NCBI GenBank assembly: GCA_024699855.1
Contig: JAMPIQ010000001.1
Span: 17,112,001 to 17,176,000 of the forward strand
Direction of reading: 5' to 3'
Source: Aphelenchoides besseyi
Taxonomy: Eukaryota; Nematoda; Chromadorea; Rhabditida; Aphelenchoididae
Length of the DNA stretch: 64,000 nt
Shown: in pieces, positions 12,964 to 21,917 of the stretch
Layout: each line of letters starts with the position of its first letter
Position numbering within the stretch: position 1 is the stretch's first letter
The notes under the pieces: model-generated
Seen by the model: only the letters and a program-made list of their open reading frames with translations
The model's database searches: none
Told to the model about the DNA's origin: nothing
Position numbers and translations under genes: made by a program

Positions 12964-13302
12964 TTTATTTTGCTTCTTTTTCATTATACTTTCTCCGAAT
13001 TCGGTTTCTTCGTTGGGATCCTCGCTCCATGTCCCTCCGTGTTCTAAACAGAACTTAAACAACAGAATCAATGAAATCGTTTACCCAAAGTAAAGAAATC
13101 GGTGGCTGCGAGTCCCGCCTTTTCGACTTCTTCTCGTAACAACGATCGTGGCTCCAAATAGGGCTAAACCCGGGAATAAACGCATTAGATCGAAGAACAA
13201 ACCTCGTAAGATCCCATCGAATAAGTGCCCCAATGAATGGCTAATGACTTTCGAGTTGGACCGATAACCGTCCATCCGCTCCACGTTTTTGTTTCGATCG
13301 GT
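12964..13302 (-). pseudogene. Truncated duplicate of the NAPE-PLD 3' end
   Basis: This segment is nearly identical to 18456-19018, the last exons of the complete NAPE-PLD gene, in the same orientation. It keeps the exon encoding [15 protein letters not shown], its intron, the exon ending [10 protein letters not shown] and the last exon [17 protein letters not shown] 222-bp piece present in the full gene (between two copies of actttcgag, at 18739 and 18961) is missing here and only one copy of that 9-mer remains. There is no 5' half, no metal-binding motif and no start, so it cannot encode a working enzyme. Beyond the last exon the two copies diverge at once. Confidence 0.93.
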
Positions 13303-13649
13303 AGTGGTATATAATAGGCGCTTCTAGGGCAGTGCATATTTTCCGCATAAAAATATCCAAATGATTTTTATGCACAAGCTTCTGTATAAAAAGTCATTTC
13401 TAGCTAATCGCATATTTTTATGTGTAAACTGTGTAAGAACGCTATCATAGACTTCTCTAGCGGAGCTTTTTGCGTTGAAAATTTGTTGTCAAAGCTATTA
13501 TAACAAATATAATCGCTTTTGATCTTTGCGCCCAAACATTAAAGACGTGATTCGTTTGTGCGGATTTAAGATTTTGTTGTTAATAGCATTGCTTAGCGTT
13601 ATATTCGATTTTGTGTCGTCCATATTTTCGCATTAGAATTTTACTAAAT
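13303..13649. other. AT-rich stretch, nothing recognised
   Basis: This sequence lies between the NAPE-PLD fragment and the palindromic element. It has repeated cataTTTTT/tgcgc-like words (for example gcatatttttatg) but no open frame or known repeat that I can identify. Confidence 0.4.
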
Positions 13650-13735
13650 TACCGTAAAACCTCTAATAGCCGTCCCAGGGCGGCTACTTTTCGATTATCA
13701 AAAATGAGGGAGCGGTAATTAGAGGTTTTACGGTA
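13650..13735. mobile_element. Small palindromic MITE-like element
   Basis: The left end taccgtaaaacctctaat and the right end attagaggttttacggta are exact inverted repeats, and the match continues with few mismatches for about 27 bp on each side. The 86-bp element is too small to encode protein. Outer TA dinucleotides suit a TA-targeting DNA transposon family. The ends do not match the mariner or Tc1 elements elsewhere in the window, so its autonomous parent is not seen here. Confidence 0.65.
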
Positions 13736-14639
13736 CTTAATTTATTTCCAAATATTGTCGCAATTCATCTGTCGAATCAACTAGGGAAAACGTAAGTTGA
13801 ACTTTTTAAATAGGGTTCACTAACTTCACTTGTTTAGGGATCCCTATCAAGAGTATATTGAATTTTTATTGACAGTGTTGACAATGTCCGATTGTGAAAA
13901 ATCCGACAACGTCGACAGTAATTTTTTTCTCCTTTGGATCTCTTCTCCTATTAAGCGGACTAGTTTGCCGCACCTTGTTTTTGCTTGGCTTCGATCGTCT
14001 ACGTTATGGATCATGATATGAAAATGGCGTTTTTGGATGCGATTTTTGAAAGAAAGGACTTGTTGTTCGGGCGCTTTTCTGCAAAATTGACTACTGTCGA
14101 GACGGACGAGCATTGAGAGCAAGTTCGTGGTCAATTGGTGTCGCACGGCTTCTCGAATATTCCAACAACAGAGAGTCTTAGAGGAGTTTAGTGGCAGAAC
14201 TTGCAGAGACGGGTCAAAGAAAAACGGGACAAGAATAAGAGAACCGGCAATTGAACCGTGAGGATGACTGATGTTAGTGCTTTTTATTAAACTCTACGTC
14301 TTAAGGAAAAGTGTAATTTCCTATCGTTTTGTAGATCGACAATCGTCTGTTGGACATCCTCGGTAGAGAGTCGCTCGTTGTCATTGGGTTGCCGGTCGCA
14401 GACATGAGTCGATCACAGACATCGATTGAGCTTTCGAACTCGATGACTAGCAATTATGCCGACGAGTCAACAGCTTTGCCACCACCTTCTTCTTCACGAG
14501 TTTTTGGTCGACAGAAAGTAGAATTTGTGATTTGGGCCACAAACTGCTAAGGCGTTTATAGAGTGCTGGTTGTGTCGATCAACGAATTGGCTTTCAATTT
14601 CACCCGATACGTACACTCGAATCTTAATAGAAAGAATAT
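13736..14639. other. Intergenic; one possible coding fragment
   Basis: Only one stretch looks coding-like: after a ttttgtag acceptor near 14333 the plus strand is open to 14550, with a serine-rich piece MSRSQTSIELSNSMTSNYAD followed by a proline/serine run. I recognise no domain, and no donor or partner exon is obvious. The rest shows nothing I can support. Confidence 0.3.
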
Positions 14640-14738
14640 TCAAATTTCATAATCCTTTTCAATTACTAATGTTCCATCAATTATTCCACATATCGAAGGA
14701 ACTCCGGCCATGGCATGAAATTCTCGACTAATTCTTCG
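14640..14738 (-). pseudogene. Fragment resembling Harbinger/HARBI1 transposase
   Basis: On the minus strand a 32-codon frame reads REFHAMAGVPSICGIIDGTL and then stops. The pattern F-x3-AG-x-P-x2-xG-xIDGT is that of PIF/Harbinger transposases around the first catalytic aspartate. The parts that should follow (the second aspartate, the glutamate and the DNA-binding partner) are absent. This is a short relic; the match rests on one motif, so chance cannot be excluded. Confidence 0.4.
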
Positions 14739-16675
14739 GTTATCGGTTTGCGGCCAACAAATTGTTCTTTGTAGTTTCTCATTGACGGCCGAAGTGACTT
14801 GTCAGATTGCACGACAGACGCTACTTTTATCAAACCCTAACAAATTACAAAAATAAGCCGATTGATCGAGTCAAAGAAAAAAACTACCATGCAAGTCGCC
14901 ATCGTTGTAATACTCGCCGTTCGTTGCATAAAAACGCAAAGCAACCATCAATTTCTGTTCAGCTCTCATTACCATCGATGTCGCGTACGCGAGGAAAGTG
15001 TGAGGAAGTCGGGCGAGCTAAGAAGTCTGGTTGTCCGACATCTCTCTCTCTCTCTCAAATTGTCTAACGGTCTAACGTCCTACTCTAACTCGTATGCTCT
15101 CACCACTGCTTCTCAATTTCAGTTGTTATTTTCTTTCTGTTCCCCGAAAACCGTCCGATTGAATCGCCCTTCCCTTGTGCCCCTTTTGCTCCGTTCGCGT
15201 CCATCGACCCATAAGGTCGATCGTCCTTTGGTCCATTTCGTTCAGTTGTTGGTTTTGGCGCTCAACCGCGAGGTTGTCGTTCATTTTCTTGTCCCTACTT
15301 TCTTTATATTTGTGGCTTGAATCACTCGGATTTGTCGATTAGGATCGAAGTTTGTTCCCACTTGATGATCCGCTGTTCCAAAATCCTGCTCTGATCTATC
15401 CAACCAGTTCACTTAATCGAATTTAACTGCGGAATCTATTTAACGTGTGTCCCTACTCAACCTCAACTCATTTCCTAATCGTGTAGTTCGAGCCGAGTAC
15501 CATTCACATTGTTTCCGTGTTATTGTTGTTCAAATGTGAACAGGTTTATTAACCCAAGTTTGAGGTGCTCAATAAATCGTCGCTTTGTTACGTTCGTCAA
15601 ATCCGTCGAGAACAAAGAACAACTACAGTCGTGGGAACAAGTCTGTCGTTTACACGGTACACGATTTACTTCGGTGTCGAATAACCCGCGACAATCGAAT
15701 TGTTTTTAGACGGTTGAAGATGTTGGCCAAATTTACGAAATAGCAAATCGAAAATCCCAAAAAATAAGAGAAAAACTTAAAAACAATCGCGCGTGATTGT
15801 CGAAAAAAGCACAATCACAAAAATCGCGATTTTTCCGACATTCCTGTCAATGTCCATTTTTTCCAAAAAATATTTCAACAGGAAACGACATTAATGTCGG
15901 ATTGTCACAAGCATAATCAAAAAATCAGCAATCGACGCAGTCAGAAAAATTCAACAGAAAAAAATTAACAATAAAGTTGATTGTTTGACATTGTCGACAC
16001 TGTCAATCAAACTTCAACAGAATCCAGGTCAAACAAGTCATGGACAAATTGGACGCTTTGGCCTCTCAGCAAAATAACCAGTTTAGTGTTTAGAGAATTC
16101 TGGGTAGCTCAAATATGCGATTTTAAGAGAATTTAAGTCAACAGTAGACATTTTTTGTGCAGAACTTGAATAGGCTAGATAAATACTTAAAAATTGCTAA
16201 TATATTGTGGTTAAATTGCAAATTGACCCAGAGCGGCTTCTTAAAGCAATATTGATCTCAAGTGATTGCTTCTTGATCGGATACTGTTTGGATGCTCCCT
16301 CTCTGGTTAGATAATTGTAGTACTATTGCCATCAAATAAACTTCCGTCCCTAAGTCTACAAGACGAACGGAAGAGTGGCGCAGTCAGGCAAACGACGGAA
16401 TCTACATGGCGATCACAACTCACGAAGGCGACAAATGATATTGCCCACAATGTCACAAGTTGGAAAACACTAAAATCGAAATCTACAGTCAGGAAAGCAA
16501 TTTCCAACTCGACAACGCAGCAGATGCGAACGGCATTGGAACGAGCGAATGGCAATCGCTGGACCAACCTGAACTCACAACTGCATCAATCTCTGCTGTT
16601 GGAGTCGACCGGCAACCACTAAAAATCATCAGATCATTCACAACATCGGCCAAATAGAACGAAGAGACAACAAAA
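14739..16675. other. Low-complexity and AT-rich intergenic region
   Basis: The stretch contains a CT run at 15041-15056 and, from about 15,750 to 16,020, an AT-rich part with repeated gacattNNtgtcg-like words and local palindromes. From 16,326 to 16,650 there are short frames in front of the reverse transcriptase remnant that may be decayed gag/protease sequence, but no zinc knuckle or DSG/DTG motif is visible. Confidence 0.4.
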
Positions 16676-17253
16676 ATGCAAATCTTTGTTCTCAACCGGC
16701 AGTATTGCGCATTGTTGTCTTCCAAAACGACGGATCAACTCAACATGATTACGTACGCTCCCGGCATTTTTCAGGCGCAAGTCACAACCGATTACGCCAA
16801 ACGCCTTCAACACCAGTTCCCCGATGTCTTCAACGACCAATTGGGTAAATGTAACCGAGTCTTAGCCGAGTTACACGTCGACAAGTCAATCAATCCGACT
16901 CAAAACGGCGGGAATCATTTCGAAGGCGGACCATCAAAGTGGGCAACTCCCATTGTCATCGCAAAGAAACCTGGAGGCAAAATTCGAATTTGCGCTGATT
17001 ACTCGACAGGACTGAATGCCGCACTCTAAAACGATGACTACCCACTTCCGAATATCGACGACATCTTCTGCAAGCTTGCGGGTAACTCGATTTTCAGTCA
17101 AGTCGACTTACGAGACGCGGACCTGCAACTCCAATTGTCAGCCGAGTTCAAACCGTACACCACGATCAACACCCATCGAGGATTGTACCAGTACGAAAGG
17201 ATGAGTTTCGGACTTAAAACCGCTCCTGCTATCTTTCAGCTATCGCTTGACGC
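16676..17253 (+). pseudogene. Ty3/gypsy-type reverse transcriptase remnant
   Basis: The frame carries motifs of the fingers and palm of Ty3/gypsy reverse transcriptases: FPDVFNDQLG, KWATPIVIAKKPGGKIRICAD, NDDYPLPNIDDIF, SQVDLRDADLQLQL and TINTHRGLYQYERMSFGLKT. An in-frame TAA at 17028 breaks it, a linker of about 20 residues before the WATP motif is missing, and it stops before the catalytic YxDD motif. RNase H, integrase and LTRs are not seen. It is an old, non-functional insertion. Confidence 0.85.
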
Positions 17254-17803
17254 GAGAAAAGGTAACTCGACGGCTCGACCTTTCCCCACCTTTTTCTTAA
17301 CTCCGCCCATTCTTCGACCGATCGCTCCGTTTCCTTTTCAATGACCTTATATTTTTTGTTCCTCGCTCCTGGCGGTGGAACTCTGTCGACTATTGTAACT
17401 CCTCTTTTCCGTACCATGTTCTGTGTAGTTTATCGTTTGCCTTTTCTGCATTTTTTCCAAAAAATGAGCTTGTGAATTCAGAATTTTATTTAGAATTTGG
17501 AATCTGGAGTAAATTATTGAGCCGGTGTATTTTCCTTGGTTATTGTGGTGTGGTTTAGTTATGAAGATGAGATTTTCTAAATTTAATCAACGCATTCTTT
17601 TTTCAGGACGTCAATTTGCTAAAATGGGCATTGATCAGAAGAATTCCAAGCAATTTCATGTTGATTGTCTAGTTTTTTATAAAACTTGACTTCAATTATA
17701 GCTCTTTTGGAACTCGTCTCTTTGCGATTACTATCATTTATCAATATAACATTAATTGCATAATGACTCAGAGCTTTTTGAATGAATCTTCTTGGACTTT
17801 CTT
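17254..17803. other. Intergenic stretch at the boundary of an AT-rich block
   Basis: The sequence changes near 17,430 from GC-balanced to AT-rich. I see no gene, repeat end or RNA. The AT-rich composition continues into the orphan ORF and ends abruptly at the 3' end of NAPE-PLD (18,455). Confidence 0.4.
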
Positions 17804-18382
17804 TCAACAAGATATATAAAATTTTATTATTATGCATTCGACAAAAATCTTAACCGCAAGATTTAAACGTTTTGCAAAATTATTCTTTAGATATTGGAGT
17901 TCTCTGGCTTCTTGAAAGCTTTTAACTTCTCTTTTATCTCTACTAATTGATATTAAAGCGTATCCTTCTGAAACCAATTTTAAATCATTATTGCAACTAT
18001 AAACTTCTTCAATCAATAGATTTAGAGCAATTTGATTGTCGTGGTTAATCCAATAGTTGTCATTCGAATAGCCATCAAATGTTCCAATTGAAATAAATAT
18101 GCAGTTTGGTTTTTGATTAACTTCCCAACTCATTACTTCATTTGGTTTGATTTGACATTTACCTTTTGAATATTTACAATTCATATTTTCTAATGCATTT
18201 ACGGGATATTCTTGATTATAATGTAAAAATATTTCGGTATCAATTAAAACACAATTTTCTTTCGAATAGTATTTAGACCGAAATAAACTAGTAAACCTAT
18301 TTGGATAATCATTTATGACCTTATTTTTTGTATGATATGAATGTCCACCAAAATCTTTGTCTTCTATTTCTAATTCATTCAA
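17804..18382 (-). CDS. AT-rich orphan ORF, function unknown
   Basis: A single uninterrupted frame of 192 codons from ATG (open for about 15 codons further upstream) ends at 17804. It is rich in Asn, Lys, Ile, Tyr and Glu and uses A/T-ending codons throughout, unlike the surrounding genes. I recognise no family. Readable pieces include SLFRSKYYSKENCVLIDTEI and NLLIEEVYSCNNDLKLVSEG; there is no signal peptide or membrane helix. No introns are needed, in contrast with all other genes here. The frame ends about 70 bases short of the NAPE-PLD stop and lies inside the block flanked by the duplicated NAPE-PLD ends. It may be foreign DNA (virus, endosymbiont, plasmid or mobile element), but that is inference. 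Confidence 0.5.
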   Translation of the reverse strand: MNELEIEDKDFGGHSYHTKNKVINDYPNRFTSLFRSKYYSKENCVLIDTEIFLHYNQEYPVNALENMNCKYSKGKCQIKPNEVMSWEVNQKPNCIFISIGTFDGYSNDNYWINHDNQIALNLLIEEVYSCNNDLKLVSEGYALISISRDKREVKSFQEARELQYLKNNFAKRLNLAVKIFVECIIIKFYISC

Positions 18383-18455
18383 TAAGTCTAAATACTCACT
18401 AGGTTTTAAAGTTTTATTTTTTTCAATGATACAGATAGATTAATATCAGGAATAT

Positions 18456-19018
18456 TTATTTTTGCTTCTTTTTCATTATACTTTCTCCGAATTCGGTTTC
18501 TTCGTTGGGATCCTCGCTCCATGTCCCTCCGTGTTCTAAACAGAACTTAAACAACAGAATCAATGAAATCGTTTACCCAAAGTAAAGAAATCGGTGGCTG
18601 CGAGTCCCGCCTTTTCGACTTCTTCTCGTAACAACGATCGTGGCTCCAAATAGGGCTAAACCCGGGAATAAACGCATTAGATCGAAGAACAAACCTCGTA
18701 AGATCCCATCGAATAAGTGCCCCAATGAATGGCTAATGACTTTCGAGAGTTGGACATCTTGTGAATCTTAATCGCTTCTTCGGGATTAATGTGTTGCGGT
18801 TTCATGAACCATCTAAAACGTAGAATCAGAGTCATTTGAGCGTTCTCTTACCGCGGAGCGTAACAACCTATTGGAATTGCGGACAAATCGAAAGGCCCGA
18901 GTTGAACTCCCAACTTGCGAAACTCATCTTCACAGAATCCCGTATCGCCGGTGTAATAGAACTTTCGAGTTGGACCGATAACCGCCCATCCGCTCCACAA
19001 CGTTTTGTTTCGATCGGT
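18456..19018. repeat. Parent copy of the NAPE-PLD 3' direct duplication
   Basis: This segment matches 12964-13302 in the same orientation, about 5.5 kb apart, apart from the 222-bp deletion in the other copy and a few substitutions (for example ccgcccatcc here and ccgtccatcc there). Since it is NAPE-PLD coding sequence, it is a segmental duplication and not a pair of LTRs. Confidence 0.9.
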
Positions 19019-19699
19019 GAGTCCGCGCTGTGACCAGTGTTGAGCAGGAATACAGTAGATTTGATACTTGCTATTCTGCGTACTTATGGTCAAATGTTCG
19101 CCCCTAAACTCGAAGATAGAAACAACGAGTTAGAGCGACTAACCAGCTCATTTCATGCACAGAGTTGTTCACGTTGTTCCGCATGAACTGACCCAATCCC
19201 TTGGGCACAAACCACTCGAGATCTGGAAATCTTGCAGACAAACGTCGAATCGCATTCTTGTCGCAATGGTCGTAGTGATTGTGACTGATAACCGCAAAGT
19301 TCAACTAAAAAGCAATTTGAAAGTCAGAAGTTTGCTTACATTTGGTAGATCTTCGATTTGGCACGGAACTGGTCGATAGCGAATAGGGCCAAAACAAGAG
19401 AATGGAGACGCTCGTCGTGCAAAAACGGGATCGGTAATAAAGTTGATTCCGTCCAATGAAACAAAGACCGTTGCATGTCCCAACCACGTGGCCGATATTT
19501 TCGATTTCAAATCGAATTCGGGCTTTAGAACCGGAAGTGATTGTTCGAGGACGGTATTAGATGGTATTTTGGAGTGATCGGTTTCCCATAATCGCCAACG
19601 AATAACGGCACGTAGAGTGGGAGCAACCCAATTGACGAACGATCGCGGATTGCTGTAGACACGACCATCGAATCCCGGCTTCTCAAAACTATCCGTCAT
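18456..19699 (-). CDS. NAPEPLD: N-acyl-phosphatidylethanolamine phospholipase D
   Basis: NAPE-PLD is a membrane-associated, zinc-dependent hydrolase of the metallo-beta-lactamase fold. It cleaves N-acyl-PE into N-acylethanolamines (anandamide-type lipids) and phosphatidic acid. Exons give [56 protein letters not shown], then the metal-binding SHNHYDHCD (HxHxDH), [35 protein letters not shown] and [12 protein letters not shown], all family landmarks. Introns are about 35-50 bp. The start ATG directly follows an attgcag acceptor, so either a 5' UTR exon or a trans-splice is expected. The reading frame ends at 18456, exactly where the 3' duplication with 12964-13302 begins. Confidence 0.94.
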
Positions 19700-20162
19700 C
19701 TGCAATCGAAGATTGTTGCACAGGGACTTTTTTATTCATCAGTAAACATCTCTTCGATTCGAACGATAAGCTTCGAAATGACCGACTTCCTCATACCAAC
19801 GTTTATTACTGACAACCGCAAAAAACTGAACGATAATGCTTATTGTTAAAAAGTGACCGTTAGCATCGTTAACAATGAAACCCAAATTGTTTTCTGATAT
19901 AAAGCGAAAAGTATCTCGCTTAAAAAAGACCTTCGACTTGTGGTCCTGCGTTGGGGAGTCGAGAGAAAAGTGATCACACCGATGGGAATGCAGTTGATGA
20001 TTTGTTCTGCTATCACCAAGACAACCGAATTGTGTTAGAAAAAGGTCTCGAACGGACTAATGATTAACTAATGTAAAGCTCTTGAATTGGACGGAAGACG
20101 CAAAAGTGAAATTTCTGGTTTCTTTGCAAAATGCATGATACGAAAAAAGACCACTGGATCGA
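19700..20162. other. Intergenic between NAPE-PLD and the adiponectin receptor gene
   Basis: Both flanking genes are on the minus strand, so this holds the NAPE-PLD promoter or 5' UTR and the PAQR 3' UTR. No other gene or conserved RNA is visible. Confidence 0.5.
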
Positions 20163-21917
20163 TTACAACTCGGAATGTAGGGATGATTGAGATGTGGGTA
20201 TGTTGGAAATCTCGTTGACATCGCAAGAACGCGCTAACTTGTTCATCGCCATCTGACTGATTCCAAAGTAGTGGACGAAAGCAGCGGTAACAACGAAAAC
20301 GTGAAACAACTGATGACTTTGAAACTGCAAGAAATTTCGAAATGATTTTAACACGACCACTCACCCAAATGTCGAATTTTCCGGGAAAGAAACGTTCGGG
20401 AGTTCGAGTGGCGTAGAGAAACGCACCGGTGAGATACAAAACTGCCATTGCGAGTAGCCAGTAGAAAGCGTTTTCGTCGATTAGCGTTCGCATTCCATCG
20501 GTATAAATGAAATGAATGGCCGGAATGATGCCTTAGAACAAAAGTGAACAATTGAAAGAAAAAAAGAACTCACCGGACAACGACATTGAAACGAAGACAC
20601 CGGCACGTAGCGGTCGATAACGTGACTCCGAAAATTTATCCCACAAACTCACGACAACAGCGCCAATACCCAATACAACGACCATTGAAATGTACGTGAT
20701 TTTTGCCGAGCGTCGACAGTAGAAGCTGTAATAGAGCCACGGTATGAAGCTACCAATGATTAAAAGCGATATGCCCATGTAATCGAGTCTAAAATTGTCG
20801 ATCTCTAATTGATCAGTTAACTTCAAACTCACTTGCTGAATATGCGAATCACCGTAATACTATGACAACTCATTGTGCTGAAAAAGTCTGTTACTAAAAG
20901 ACTCAAACGAACTTACTGGAATGTGAAGCTTAAACCAAGACATAAAATAGCACCGAAGAAGAAAAACGAGAAAACCACTTTCTCTTGCAGATTGATTTCC
21001 GAATGTGTCAAATAATAGCAGGCAAGACAGAAGAACGCTATTGCACCGATTAAATGAGTCCAAATGTTACCGGTCTCTGTGTGTAGAGCCCAGATCGATT
21101 TGAAACACTCGGCAAAACTGGGTAGTGGTGGTCTATGCCCAGTTAGAAGATACTCGTTGTCTTGTAGCCACTCGGGTAGTGCTTCAAAATTACAAACCTT
21201 AAAGAAAATTAAAAGTCCGAAAAAGACGAAATTACCGTCCATCTCGCTTCCCAAGTCTAAACGCAGAAATTAAAAATGCTCGTCAACTTCGACTCACTTT
21301 TTTGACCACATGATTGCCGTCAACAACCTCGCAACACTCTTCTTTAACATCAATTTCCAACTGCGCTGCATCTTCTTCGTCCGATTGAGTCTCATCGGTC
21401 AACACTTCACGTTCATCATCATCGCGAGTCCAAAATTTGCCCTGTTTTCGTCGATAACGAACATTCGTGTGTTTGAGAGATTTGTCGGTGGCATTTTTTG
21501 CGGTGTTGTAAACGTTCGTGTCGCTTCCGGCCGCCGTTTTTCGCAAACATTTGTGATGCGAAGAAGACAAATAAGTACGTGGTGGTCGAGCAATATCTGA
21601 ATCACTCAACGAACCTAAAGAGCAGTGAAACAAAGTAAAGATCACAACCTACCACCCATAAGCTCATCGTCACTGCTATTGTCGTGATGTGTTACCGTCG
21701 AGCGACTAATAAAAACCTCGAATGGATCTGTTTTCTTTCCCGAATTGCGAACCTGAACGGTCGTCGACTCTTCGATCAGATTCTCATTCGAATTCTGTTT
21801 CTTTCGATTGACCACATGTCGAGCCTCCTGAAGTGCACGATTCACGTCCGACGACACGAAGTCCTTGCTATTCGATTCGGTGGTTTTACGGCGTTGTCGC
21901 GCATTACCGGCCGACAT
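20163..21917 (-). CDS. ADIPOR: Adiponectin receptor-like PAQR protein
   Basis: PAQR proteins are seven-helix membrane proteins with a zinc site and ceramidase-like activity; the nematode members (PAQR-1/2) guard membrane fluidity. After a hydrophilic, acidic N-terminus of about 190 residues, the core reads LPEWLQDNEYLLTGHRPPLP, SFAECFKSIW, HTETGNIWTHLIGAIAFF, LQEKVVFSFFFFGAILCL, LDYMGISLLIIGSFIPWLYY, ERFFPGKFDIW and FQSHQLFHVFVVTAAFVH. The zinc histidines are present: FTFH before TMSCHS (split by an intron) and the HQLFH pair. About eight exons have short introns. The ATG at 21917 follows a ttgcag acceptor by 20 bases, so an upstream exon or trans-splice is possible. Confidence 0.94.

Noticed and set aside
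15041..15056. CT microsatellite
   Set aside because: It is a short simple repeat of the kind found everywhere, with no gene context.
12964..19018. Direct repeats at 12.96 and 18.46 kb as a pair of LTRs around the gypsy reverse transcriptase
   Set aside because: The repeated sequence is NAPE-PLD coding exons and introns, has no TG...CA ends, and one copy is part of a complete gene. It is a segmental duplication.
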